52,782 bases of DNA from a virus, in IMG/VR virus record IMGVR_UViG_3300017776_000018, positions 1-52,782 of that record, one strand, 5' to 3'. Both the position numbers and the translations under genes were made by a program. Each line of letters starts with the position of its first letter. Within the stretch, counting starts at the first letter, position 1. The notes under the pieces were generated by a model. The model saw nothing but the letters and a program-made list of their open reading frames with translations, was not told the DNA's origin and ran no database searches. Positions 32,976-43,033 of the stretch are shown in pieces.

Positions 32976-34400
32976 ATGGCTGACGAACTCAACAAGTTCC
33001 TTACGAGTCAAGCGAGGCTGAATACGCTTGCTAAGGAACAGGGGAAGTCAATGAACCTGTTGAACGTGCGATATAAATTGCTGAACAAGGTTCTTGGGCC
33101 ATTTTACACGAAATACATTGACCTCAAAAACGGAATGGAAACCGCAAGTGATGTTTTCAAAATGGCAATTGGACAGGTAGGGAAATTGGGCGAAGCATTC
33201 AAAATTGCCTTGAAGCCACTTACCGCAACGCTTGGTGTGTTCAAAAAAATAACGACGATAATGACGTTTGTTTTGGGCGCATTTGCCTTAGTTGGGGGGG
33301 CGGTGTTCCTGCTCACAAAACACTTTGGAGGCGGTGAACTTGCACTTTCAAGTTTCCAATCGGTGATTGAATCAGGGAAAAAGGTGCTTGAAACATTCAA
33401 AAGTGCATTTTTCGGATTGATTGAAACATTGGGGGGGCTTGACTACGAAAGCATTGTTGCGGCTCTCATGCCTTCACTTGAGGGGGCTATGGCGGTTCTG
33501 GCACAAATCATGATTCTTTGGCATTCGTTGATGAACGCAATGATTGAGGGCATTGGAACCCTTGTCGCAACCTTACAAGAAGCAGGATTTTTCCAAAAGG
33601 CTTCGGATGCTTTCAATGCGTTGATGGCGATTCTTGGTGCGGCGTTTGTGGTTGCCGTGGATGCCATCGAAAAAATAGGTGAAGTGGTGGTCAAAATCAC
33701 AAGAGGAATTATGAAGGTTGTCAATGGAATTATCAGTTTCCTTTTCAATAGCGGCCTCATTGACTTTGCGATCACGGTTGTGAAATACGTCGTGGTCATA
33801 AACGTCGCAATTGCCGTTCTTGCTGGTGCATTCCTTAAATTATTCTTCCGTGTTTGGGGGCAACTCGGACCGCCTTTGATTCGCTTTGTTGCGGCTTTCT
33901 TTGGATTCCTTGAGCCAATTATTCGCATTATCACAGGCATTTTGGGTTTGGTCATGGAAGCCATTATGGGGCTTATCATGTGGTTGTTGCCTTACATCAC
34001 AACCGCTATGGATGGGATGATGGTTATTCTTCAACCAATCATTGATGCTATCACGTTCATTCTTGATGGTGCAAGCAAAGCATTGGAGTTTGGAGGCAAC
34101 TTGATAGGCGGTGCTGCTGACCTCTTAGGATTCAGCGATGGTGGAGTCGCCACAGGGCCAACAAGTGGCTATCCTGTGGCTTTACACGGAACTGAGGCGG
34201 TTGTTCCCCTCCCTGATGGTCGAACCATCCCCGTATCAATCAAAGGCGATGTTGGCGGTGGAGGGCAAACAAACAACATCAACATCAGCGTAAGCGGTGG
34301 AGGCAACGCAAGGGAAATCGCAAAGGCCGTGAGCGATGAAGTGAGCAAGGTTCTTCGCAACCGTTCAAGAGGCGGCAACTTCACAAGGGGTGTGATGTGA
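32976..34400 (+). CDS. Tape measure protein
   Basis: 474 residues from ATG 32976 (GGGTGA upstream; GTG 32967 in frame is less well placed). Helical N-terminus, then many long hydrophobic segments (about 90-350), as tape measure proteins have for membrane insertion. Near the C-terminus is FSDGGVATGP...HGTEAVVPLPDG, the Gly-rich P-L motif that typically ends these proteins, then a Gly/Asn-rich tail. At about 0.15 nm per residue the tail would be near 70 nm, an estimate from known proportionality. It follows the chaperone pair, as expected. Confidence 0.88.
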   Translation: MADELNKFLTSQARLNTLAKEQGKSMNLLNVRYKLLNKVLGPFYTKYIDLKNGMETASDVFKMAIGQVGKLGEAFKIALKPLTATLGVFKKITTIMTFVLGAFALVGGAVFLLTKHFGGGELALSSFQSVIESGKKVLETFKSAFFGLIETLGGLDYESIVAALMPSLEGAMAVLAQIMILWHSLMNAMIEGIGTLVATLQEAGFFQKASDAFNALMAILGAAFVVAVDAIEKIGEVVVKITRGIMKVVNGIISFLFNSGLIDFAITVVKYVVVINVAIAVLAGAFLKLFFRVWGQLGPPLIRFVAAFFGFLEPIIRIITGILGLVMEAIMGLIMWLLPYITTAMDGMMVILQPIIDAITFILDGASKALEFGGNLIGGAADLLGFSDGGVATGPTSGYPVALHGTEAVVPLPDGRTIPVSIKGDVGGGGQTNNINISVSGGGNAREIAKAVSDEVSKVLRNRSRGGNFTRGVM

Positions 34401-34401
34401 T

Positions 34402-35634
34402 ATGCCTATGATTCAACTTATTCGAAGAGATAGCACCATCATTGAACTTGAAGCAACGGACATTCAATTTTCTTTTCTTCGAAAGGTTTTGGTTCACACG
34501 GTTCCTCTTCTCGCTACACGTGCTGCTTTGGACTTGAACACGCCAGAAGTTGGAATCACGATAAATGGAATCATCACCGACGATGAACAGGCAAAAGGCG
34601 ACTCATCGGCTGAAATGACCCTTGACCTGTCGTTAGCGTTTGGATCGGCGGGTGCTGGCTCTTGGTATCAATCCCTTGATACGACATGGGCAAGCGTCAA
34701 GACTGAGATGGATGGGGCATCAATCAAGTTCTCAACGAAAGGACAAATTGATGCAGACCTTGGCGAAAGCATTGAGTTGCAGTTGAAGAATGGAAGTGGT
34801 TCAAACGTTGTGGCTACGGCCAGCATAATTTACGCCAACATTTCCTCCACCACCAACACAAGTGGGGTGTCGTCGGCAATCAAGACGGCTTTAGAAGCGG
34901 CCAGCATCAAGGTCAATGGCTCAACTGTGGCTTTTACAACTGAGGCTACGGTATCAACAAAAGCAGGGCAAGCGGCATCTGTTTCTTATCACAACCAAAA
35001 TGGTTCGACAGGTGCTTACACCGATGAAATGCTGGTTGTCAAAAACAAAGCAACAGGGGCAAACGGCAATTCCACCGTGGCGGTTCGGAAAATCGCCAGT
35101 TCAAGTTCAACCAATTGGACAAAGCAATTCTTTGTTTCCGACTTTTCAGGTGGCGTTGATGGTGTCAAAATGACACGTGGAGATAAATTGCAGGATTTAA
35201 TCAACTCAATTACAAATCCAAGTGCTGGTGGTGCGCTCATCAGTCCCAACGTATTGACAGGATCGCTGATTGACCTTCCAGATTCCATAGCCTCTTTTGA
35301 CTCAGCACAATTCCTCCGCATTGACCAAGCAAAGGCCGTCAAAAAATACATCATCGGTGTTCGCATACCGTATGAGTCCATTGTTTCATCAACGTCTGGC
35401 AACAGGGAGTTGCGACAGTTCTTGATTCCAGCAGGACCAGGAACAGACCATAGCGCAGAATCAAACACACAAGACTTTGACCCTGTGGAAATCATCAACA
35501 ACAAACCAGTTCGACCAAATCCATTCTTGCAGCAAGGCGTTGCCATTCCTTGTGTTGTTCAGGGTTTTGATCCAGGCTATGAAGCGGGTGATTCCGTATG
35601 GACCTATCAAATCACCTTGATGCCTGTTGAATAG
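34402..35634 (+). CDS. Distal tail protein candidate with beta insertion
   Basis: 410 residues. It comes immediately after the tape measure, where the distal tail protein normally lies. N-terminal and C-terminal beta parts (IIELEATDIQFSFLRKVLVH; GDSVWTYQITLMPVE) flank a Ser/Thr/Ala-rich central block (about 90-255) that looks inserted. Predicted beta throughout. No sequence family recognised; the distal-tail call is positional. Confidence 0.58.
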   Translation: MPMIQLIRRDSTIIELEATDIQFSFLRKVLVHTVPLLATRAALDLNTPEVGITINGIITDDEQAKGDSSAEMTLDLSLAFGSAGAGSWYQSLDTTWASVKTEMDGASIKFSTKGQIDADLGESIELQLKNGSGSNVVATASIIYANISSTTNTSGVSSAIKTALEAASIKVNGSTVAFTTEATVSTKAGQAASVSYHNQNGSTGAYTDEMLVVKNKATGANGNSTVAVRKIASSSSTNWTKQFFVSDFSGGVDGVKMTRGDKLQDLINSITNPSAGGALISPNVLTGSLIDLPDSIASFDSAQFLRIDQAKAVKKYIIGVRIPYESIVSSTSGNRELRQFLIPAGPGTDHSAESNTQDFDPVEIINNKPVRPNPFLQQGVAIPCVVQGFDPGYEAGDSVWTYQITLMPVE

Positions 35635-35650
35635 TTGGTGGGATTGTGAA

Positions 35651-38011
35651 ATGGGCTTGCACAAAATACGAAGCAAGGCCATTCGTTTCAATGGTTTCAC
35701 CGATGGAATAATCGTTCCAACAGGGCAGAACAAAGAATCAGGGGTGAACCTTCTCCGACCAACCTATGCGGGTGGTGCGGCGACAACAAAAAGCGATGCA
35801 ACCAAAATCGGCAGGTTGCACCTTCCAACCGAAACAAATCCGTTGAACCGCATTCTTGGGCCGTTCACCATTGATGCCTTCATTGTTCCCAATTATGGTG
35901 GAACCGTGGTGGTGAAACCGAAGTGCTTTGAGTTGAAAGTCGGCCACCCTTTCAAGAACGCACCCATTGAGTTCTCAATTCATTGCGTAGGACGTGTTTT
36001 CACGCTCACCACGCCCTTTGATGTCAATACCCTGCGTGAGTCCCATAGCGGCACGTATGGAGGCGGAGAACACCTTCCAGACGACATTTCCGAAGGGGCG
36101 CAACCGTTGATGCTGATAACGGCTCAATTCACAGGCGATGAAATGCGAATCTATGTGAACACAAATCTGGTCGCCTCCCTCAATTTGGTGCATCAGCGTG
36201 TGCTTGACAACGTTTCATCCGACTTTTTCATTGGTGGGCGTGGAGGTGAATATCGAGGCATCATTGAAAGCGTCCGTATTGACAGGGGAACAAACGCACC
36301 TTTGCTCAGTCCATTGACCACCACCGATCAAACCGTTGGACTTTGGGACTTTGAAGATGATTTGGACGTTCCAAACCTACATTTTTTCAACAACAAAAAC
36401 GAATCATCGCCAACACAGGGCCGTGATGGAACGTTGGATGAAACAGGATTGTTGGAGCCTCCAATGGTTTTTTTGGGCTATGATTTTGTGAACGTGGGTG
36501 ATTTGGGGCATTTTCGAATCTATGATAAGCCAGACCACCCAGAAGAAAACGACGACACGTATTCTGCCTTAGAAAAGTTGGCTTCGCTTGCCACAGGCAT
36601 TCCGTTGGAGGACATTCAACGCCAAACGTGGTATTCAACGTCGCTTAATTTGAACGCCTACACCTATGGCACGAACACAGGAACGCTTGACTATTTAGAC
36701 TCAGGGCGCATCAAACATTCATCGTTAAACGCCGTTATCAACCAATCGGGAACTCACCCATTGACTGGCCTTACAAAGACGGCAAGCGGTCAAACACGTG
36801 ATTTGACAAACGATGCTGATTTTACCCTTTCAACAATTGACGATCTCGACCCAATGGTGAACCCCATTGAGCGTGTAAGGATTATTTCACTTGACTTCGC
36901 AAATAACCGTGTGGTGTGTCAATCAGTTCATTTACAAAATGACACCTCCGTTTCAGCAACCATTGAGAATCACCCAAAGGGACAGGGGTTGTTGTTTGAC
37001 CATGCCGACGGGACTCCAATTTGGTTGGTGTTGGGCAACGCTGATTTGGTGATTGATTCAGGAAACAAAAACACTTCAACTGCCGTCGCCAATCAATTAA
37101 CACGTCAAAAAGACGCATTTACAAGAGCCAGATTTACGCAAGGGCAACGATTCAATGACCGTAGCGGTAGCAACAACACCGCATATTTTGTTTCAAAACA
37201 AAGTCGGATTCCTTCAACAATTGGGGCTACGCCCCCAACTTCCGAAGCAACAGATCCAGACCCTCCGTTCTTTGACGCATTGAAATTGTGGCTTCCCGTT
37301 AATGGGTTGTCGGGATATTCCGACGGTGCTACGGTGTCCCACCTCCCTGATTTTAGCGGCAACAAATACGGCGTTTATTCCGTTGGGACGTGGGCGTATC
37401 AAGCGCAAAGTGCCAATTTCAACTCTCGACCATCATTGAAAATCACCTCATCGGATGGTGCATTGGTGAACATTGACACCAACGATGGCGAATCCGAAGA
37501 GTTTAGACATACCCTCAGCACAAATGGATTCACAGCCTTCTTTATGATTTACAACCCCACCGCATCAAGTTCTGGCCCGTTTGATTTAATCGGTGAAAAT
37601 GCAAGCACCAACAAAACGTTCTTTGGTCAAGCAGCAGACTCCAACGACTTTGCATTGACAAACAATGGGGCCACCACTACGGCATCCACTATAACCGCAG
37701 ACCTCACAAATGCTGGATTGCTGATTTTTGAGTTTAACCACACCACGAACAACGCCATTATCTATCAAAACAATGCGACAAAACACACTTTCGTTGGAAA
37801 GGTTGTTCAGGATTACCGCTTCGACAATCGGTTGTTTGGTTTGTTCGGCAGGGCTTTAACCACCGACCCTGCCGCAAAAACAGGAACGGCAAACAACAAA
37901 GCCCCCCAGAACTTTGAGGTCGCTGAGGTCATTTTCTATGAAAGGGTTCTTACGTCGGCTGAAAGACAACAGGTTCAAGGGTATTTCTTGAACAAATACG
38001 GGGTGATATGA
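35651..38011 (+). CDS. Tail protein with two LamG/concanavalin-like lectin domains
   Basis: 786 residues from ATG 35651. A jelly-roll-like domain lies at about 60-240 (LITAQFTGDEMRIYVNTNLVASLN ... SSDFFIGGRGGEYRGIIESVRI is typical of the LamG core, split here). A second one runs from about 540 to the C-terminus and ends with the signature AEVIFYERVLTSAERQQV and a terminal KYGVI. Such domains bind glycans on the host surface. It should sit at the tail tip or side fibres. The central region (about 260-535) is unassigned. Confidence 0.7.
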   Translation: MGLHKIRSKAIRFNGFTDGIIVPTGQNKESGVNLLRPTYAGGAATTKSDATKIGRLHLPTETNPLNRILGPFTIDAFIVPNYGGTVVVKPKCFELKVGHPFKNAPIEFSIHCVGRVFTLTTPFDVNTLRESHSGTYGGGEHLPDDISEGAQPLMLITAQFTGDEMRIYVNTNLVASLNLVHQRVLDNVSSDFFIGGRGGEYRGIIESVRIDRGTNAPLLSPLTTTDQTVGLWDFEDDLDVPNLHFFNNKNESSPTQGRDGTLDETGLLEPPMVFLGYDFVNVGDLGHFRIYDKPDHPEENDDTYSALEKLASLATGIPLEDIQRQTWYSTSLNLNAYTYGTNTGTLDYLDSGRIKHSSLNAVINQSGTHPLTGLTKTASGQTRDLTNDADFTLSTIDDLDPMVNPIERVRIISLDFANNRVVCQSVHLQNDTSVSATIENHPKGQGLLFDHADGTPIWLVLGNADLVIDSGNKNTSTAVANQLTRQKDAFTRARFTQGQRFNDRSGSNNTAYFVSKQSRIPSTIGATPPTSEATDPDPPFFDALKLWLPVNGLSGYSDGATVSHLPDFSGNKYGVYSVGTWAYQAQSANFNSRPSLKITSSDGALVNIDTNDGESEEFRHTLSTNGFTAFFMIYNPTASSSGPFDLIGENASTNKTFFGQAADSNDFALTNNGATTTASTITADLTNAGLLIFEFNHTTNNAIIYQNNATKHTFVGKVVQDYRFDNRLFGLFGRALTTDPAAKTGTANNKAPQNFEVAEVIFYERVLTSAERQQVQGYFLNKYGVI

Positions 38012-41000
38012 TGGCGAATCTCAAAGAGTCCAACGACGACGGCTACGCTGGCATGTCGGGCATGACCGCATACAACCGAGTTGAAGGCGAGTTCTTCCTA
38101 CGTCAAATGCCCTCTCCTGATGAGCAGGTGGTGAAACAAACCATCCAAGGCGTTGTTGATGAGTTCATTTACAAAACCGATGAGGTGTCGCTGCAATCCA
38201 TCCTCAAAGAAAATGAAGAGGTGAGCCTCACCGAGAATGTCTATTTGGGTGAGTCCTCCGCTATCGTCAATCAAACGAAAACGTCCTTCGCAACTGATTC
38301 AGGGGGCGACCCATTCAATCGCATGGTGATTCAAGCAGGGGTTGGCTCTTACAATTCCGATCTTGCCGCCGACCTTTCAGCATCGGTGTTTGATGAAGTG
38401 ATTGCTATTGCTGTTGAAAACATTGAGCCTTTCATGATGAAGGGACTTGACATTGACTACACGGCAGATTTGGTGAGCAACAAACCAACAAACGACGGCT
38501 ACATCAAACACTTGACCCCCTCCGACGATCCTCACATCGCTTCGATTGAGTCTCCCTCCTTCTTGACCTCGGCTGGCGGTCCAAGCCGAGTCCTTGTGTT
38601 CTATGATGCCATAGACCTCACAGGAGAGGTCGTTGCAGGGACTACGCTCGCCAGTTCAAACATCAACCCACATCAACGCCCGTATCACGTTCAAAATAGC
38701 AACAAAGGGTATTTGGTTGTGAAGAAAATGATTCCTTCTGCCTCGACCCTTTATGAAGTCTCAGCAGGAACTTGGCGAAGCCTGTCGGACATTTTGTTCA
38801 AGCCGTATTCCTCAGCACCAGCCGTTGATGCCGATGTTCAACTCACAATCACCGCCCCTGGTGGTTTGATTTCACTTCCTACAAAGGATTTCAAGCGACC
38901 TGTCAAATCGCACACCCTCAAAACACACGGCTTTGGTGGCGCATTCCCCTCACCATTCATTGATGTAAGCGATTGTGTCATTGTCAAACAAAACAACAAA
39001 GGCGGCTATGGTCGCCCTCGTAGGGTTTTGAATCCAAACACCCCCGATGAAACGGCAAATCCAACTCATCACGTTATGACCATCACTTCAAACACAGGCA
39101 ATGACTTGAAATCGTTTGATGGGACAAAGCGAACCCCCCCTGAACTATCCCGATCCACACTTCAAGTGTTCAACGTTCTTGATAACGTGGTGAAGAGAAA
39201 CGAGCATGTGGTGTTGGTTGCCCCCGCCAACAAAAACCGATATGCCGTCTTTGAGGATTTCTTGACAAACGTTGATTCAAGCAATGCTGCTTTGGTGTCA
39301 ATTGAAATTGCGTTGCTCAATGGTCGAGCAGAAGAGTTCAACACGGAGATTTCCAATGGCGAAGCCACGCTTGAAGTGCGTGGTCGGTCAAAGTTGATGG
39401 ACATAACCGACAAAGAAACCAAGCGAAACCTCAACCTTGGCGAAAGCGTTCCAATCAAGGAGATTGGCGACATGGGAACGCCAACGGTTTCTCTTACATT
39501 GGGCGGTGTCGGTCAAGGTGGCGTTGATGCAAAGCCTGAATGGAAACAACACACTTTCCTTGAAGGATGGAAAGACAGAACGGTAAGCGGAGGAAATGCT
39601 TCGGTTCGCAACGACCACCAAACGTCCACCGACTATGCTTCAACACGTGCGCTGGTTGAATTGCCGTTGTTCCCTTCAATGTTCTATGACGTTGAAGGTA
39701 TCTATGAAATCACAGATTCAATCACCGACGGAATACACCCGTTCAACAAAGAAGTGAAATTGACGGTTGATTGCACTATGACGGCAAAAAACCGTGTTCA
39801 AATGGAGAAATACGAAGCAAGGAGTTCCGTTGATTACGGAATGCGGGATAGTTGGTCTGCGATTGAGATTTCAAATATCGCAAGCCTTGGAAATGATTAC
39901 TCCTTCGCTTTTCGAGCGCAAGTTCCCTCAATCCAAGCCGTCATTACGGGCATGGATTTAACCGCAGGGACGGCGAACTCCTACATTGAAGTGGACGACA
40001 CGGAGGCTTTTGTGAATGATACGCTGCAAGGGCCAAACGGACCAAGTATTGACGGTTCAACGGGTGTGTTAGGGCGACAATTTTACATCACGGTGGGCGA
40101 AGGAATGGTCGCACCGACTACCGACCCAACCTTGAATTATTGCACTTTCTTGATGTTCCGTGTTCACAAAATTAACAACTCAACAAACCGCATTTATGTG
40201 GATGAAGCATTCTTACGATACCCACGAAACGATCTTGCATTAAACCTTTCAACTTCAAGCCCACGTGCAGACTCATTCGCTTTCGTGAGCGCACCTGTGG
40301 TTTTAGGTGGGGTGATTGCTTCAACAGCGCATACTCAAGGATTGAAGTTCAACTACATAACAACAGGTGCAACATCGCCAGCAGAAACCTTTGGAGATCG
40401 TTTGAAAGCGCAGTTAGCATTTTGTTTGGGGCTTAATTCGGCATACGGGACGTGTTTTGACAACTCATTGTTGAATCAAGGAAAGAGAAGGTATCTCATT
40501 ATGAAAAATCACGCTGAGGCGGGGGGTCTTGAATGGGACATTTTCAACGAATACGGCTACGATAACAACCGTGAACTGAAAGAACCAATTGTCTGCATCC
40601 CCAACTTCACAGGTTTGAAAGGAATCAAATCGGACGGAAGCGGTTTGGCCTACGTTCTTCCGAGCATCTATTCGTTGCGTGATGTTGCTTTGGCAGGTGA
40701 TGGTTTCAATGAAGCCGTCAATGAGTTGATTCGAAGAATAAACATGAATGGACACCCCAAAGCCAAGAACAGTTCTGGTGGAAGTGCCTTTGACCCAATC
40801 ACGGAGGATTCCAACGGCACAGGAGGACACATGGGATATGTAAGGGCATACCGTGGAAAAGAAGTGGAATCACGAACAGGTGAGAAAGGACTTACAATCG
40901 TTATCCATTCCACCGTTCCAGGTGCGACAGGGCGTGAGTTTGCCGTGTGGATTACAAATGATAGCGTCTATCCCTATCAACCAATTCAAGCGGTTGGTCA

Positions 41001-43029
41001 TGGTGGATTGTTGGCAACCAATAGCCGTTCCTACCAATCAAGTTCATTCCCTGCACCTATGCCGATTGGGGCTGATGGTGAAACGTTTGTTCCAATCACC
41101 ACATTTACAGGTGCAGTTCACGGCCCTATCACGCACAGGCACGATACTTCAAACAACCTTCGAGAATACAACGGCATTGGTTCTCGATTCAAGGTTTTGA
41201 CAAAAAGTGAAACAGGTGCGCTTACACGGTCATATCAATGGGATGCAGCAGGTAAGAACTTCCTTCACATTACCGTTGATGGAACGGCAATGGACGTTTA
41301 TTTGCGCTCACGTAGCGAATACGCAAAAATGTTTAACTCCGTTTCAGGTAGTTTTGAAGGGGGATTAGTCCGTATCAATGGGGTGCTTTGCACATATCGG
41401 AATATATTCGTGGATTATGGAAGTGGTTCGGTGCTTGGCGAATGCCAACTGCAACGTGTCCAAGCCTTGACCGACCCAGATAAATTGGTTGAGATGTTTT
41501 ACGTTGATGGCGGGACGGCGAACACGAAGGCCGATGAAGTGCATGGAATAGAGATTGATTTCCTTTACCCCTTGTTGGACTCCGAAGGTATTCTGTTTTT
41601 TGGTGGAGGCCACACAGGTTTGACACTTGACATCAGCGATGGAACGGATAACGTCTATTCCGATCATTACAAACACCCTCTCGCCAAAGGACCAACTGGT
41701 TTTGCTGGATTCCAAAACGTGGGTGAGATTTCAGCACCAACCGCTATTTTGGACTTCACCGATGTTTTGAATGAGGACACCATCAATGACGACACGCTAC
41801 GTGGATTTCACCATACTACCGTTCTCAACTCAAACAACGAACCAGAAGGAAAATGTGCGTTCTATGGTCGCCTTCAAAATGGGATTTACGGAACTGATGA
41901 GGACTTGGGAACAGGGGCGGTATCGCAGGACAACACCAAATGGCGAGAAGATCTCTATAATCGAAAGGTTCGGATTACCTCAGCAAATGGAATGGCTACG
42001 GCAGGAAACGGGCCAACAAACGGTGTTGAAACCACCCCGACAGGTGCAACACCAACTATGAAATTGTTCCATCATGGCGACGTTGTGGCTCTTTTCAACA
42101 ACAATTCAGGAACGGTTGAAGCCGAACATGGAGAGGTGAAGGAGTTTGACCCGTCGGGCGAATGGTGCGTTTCAGCCGTTTGTCGTGCGCCAGCCTCAAA
42201 CCCAAATTATGCCACAGGGCCAATTTTCCATGCGATTTATGATGATGGGACACCAAACGGAAAACCCTACGGTTTGCATCTTGGAGGCTCGGCTTACATC
42301 ACCCCCCCTGTTTCGGGAAAAAGTGCAATTTCAATCGCAATCTCTTTTCCAAACGGCTCTTTCCCCGCAATTCCAGGCGCAAGTCCCTTAGCCGTATCTG
42401 TTCTTGTTCCATCAACCGTCCCTGGTGGAACAGTTGAGGTTAGCAGCATTGGTGAAACATTCATCATGGCTGGTCGAAACCCAAGCGGTGGCAGACCTTC
42501 ATTCCTTTACATAGGGAATACCGTAGGCATCACCGATCCAACATCAGGTGCTTATGGAGGTCCAGCCATCCACGATTTCAGCGATTTTCTCATCAATGTT
42601 GGAGATGAGAATTATGGGGCTATCGGCACGTCGCCAAACGTAAAACCACTTTTTGAAACAGAAACAAGTGGATATGCAGGTGGAAGTCCAGACCATCCGA
42701 ATGTTCCAACAGCACTACAAACAATTCGAGATAAAAATATGGCGGCAATTGGGTGTTCATTGATTGGCTCTCCATTTGTCAATATATTGCCTGGTATGAC
42801 GGTTCAAGGCGGAGGGTCAATTTCTGCCCCAACAAACGACTATTTCACCGCCCTTCAAACAGGGACGGCAACCTATGGAGTTGTAGGGACTGGCGGCTCA
42901 TTTGGAAATGGAAACAATTCAGCAGGTCCAATTCATTTTGCGGGGTATTTGGCCGAAGTTGCTTTATGGAAGCGAGCCATGACGTTTAGCGAGGCAACAA
43001 CTTGGTTTGCGGGACGTAGCAAGTGGTGA
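38011..43029 (+). CDS. Giant tail tip protein with C-terminal lectin-like domain
   Basis: 1672 residues if ATG 38011 is used (38008, overlapping the previous stop, is the alternative; GGTG spacing favours 38011). The protein is predicted almost entirely beta with few low-complexity runs, and its N-terminus is helical (VVDEFIYKTDEVSLQSILKE). The C-terminal about 290 residues contain a LamG-like domain ending in HFAGYLAEVALWKRAMTFSE. It probably forms part of the baseplate or tail tip and contacts the host. Other domains are not recognised by eye. Confidence 0.65.
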   Translation: MANLKESNDDGYAGMSGMTAYNRVEGEFFLRQMPSPDEQVVKQTIQGVVDEFIYKTDEVSLQSILKENEEVSLTENVYLGESSAIVNQTKTSFATDSGGDPFNRMVIQAGVGSYNSDLAADLSASVFDEVIAIAVENIEPFMMKGLDIDYTADLVSNKPTNDGYIKHLTPSDDPHIASIESPSFLTSAGGPSRVLVFYDAIDLTGEVVAGTTLASSNINPHQRPYHVQNSNKGYLVVKKMIPSASTLYEVSAGTWRSLSDILFKPYSSAPAVDADVQLTITAPGGLISLPTKDFKRPVKSHTLKTHGFGGAFPSPFIDVSDCVIVKQNNKGGYGRPRRVLNPNTPDETANPTHHVMTITSNTGNDLKSFDGTKRTPPELSRSTLQVFNVLDNVVKRNEHVVLVAPANKNRYAVFEDFLTNVDSSNAALVSIEIALLNGRAEEFNTEISNGEATLEVRGRSKLMDITDKETKRNLNLGESVPIKEIGDMGTPTVSLTLGGVGQGGVDAKPEWKQHTFLEGWKDRTVSGGNASVRNDHQTSTDYASTRALVELPLFPSMFYDVEGIYEITDSITDGIHPFNKEVKLTVDCTMTAKNRVQMEKYEARSSVDYGMRDSWSAIEISNIASLGNDYSFAFRAQVPSIQAVITGMDLTAGTANSYIEVDDTEAFVNDTLQGPNGPSIDGSTGVLGRQFYITVGEGMVAPTTDPTLNYCTFLMFRVHKINNSTNRIYVDEAFLRYPRNDLALNLSTSSPRADSFAFVSAPVVLGGVIASTAHTQGLKFNYITTGATSPAETFGDRLKAQLAFCLGLNSAYGTCFDNSLLNQGKRRYLIMKNHAEAGGLEWDIFNEYGYDNNRELKEPIVCIPNFTGLKGIKSDGSGLAYVLPSIYSLRDVALAGDGFNEAVNELIRRINMNGHPKAKNSSGGSAFDPITEDSNGTGGHMGYVRAYRGKEVESRTGEKGLTIVIHSTVPGATGREFAVWITNDSVYPYQPIQAVGHGGLLATNSRSYQSSSFPAPMPIGADGETFVPITTFTGAVHGPITHRHDTSNNLREYNGIGSRFKVLTKSETGALTRSYQWDAAGKNFLHITVDGTAMDVYLRSRSEYAKMFNSVSGSFEGGLVRINGVLCTYRNIFVDYGSGSVLGECQLQRVQALTDPDKLVEMFYVDGGTANTKADEVHGIEIDFLYPLLDSEGILFFGGGHTGLTLDISDGTDNVYSDHYKHPLAKGPTGFAGFQNVGEISAPTAILDFTDVLNEDTINDDTLRGFHHTTVLNSNNEPEGKCAFYGRLQNGIYGTDEDLGTGAVSQDNTKWREDLYNRKVRITSANGMATAGNGPTNGVETTPTGATPTMKLFHHGDVVALFNNNSGTVEAEHGEVKEFDPSGEWCVSAVCRAPASNPNYATGPIFHAIYDDGTPNGKPYGLHLGGSAYITPPVSGKSAISIAISFPNGSFPAIPGASPLAVSVLVPSTVPGGTVEVSSIGETFIMAGRNPSGGRPSFLYIGNTVGITDPTSGAYGGPAIHDFSDFLINVGDENYGAIGTSPNVKPLFETETSGYAGGSPDHPNVPTALQTIRDKNMAAIGCSLIGSPFVNILPGMTVQGGGSISAPTNDYFTALQTGTATYGVVGTGGSFGNGNNSAGPIHFAGYLAEVALWKRAMTFSEATTWFAGRSKW

Positions 43030-43033
43030 TTGA

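Noticed and set aside
34402-35634. Tail sheath
   Set aside because: It lies after the tape measure and lacks sheath-like ends; sheaths normally precede the tube gene.
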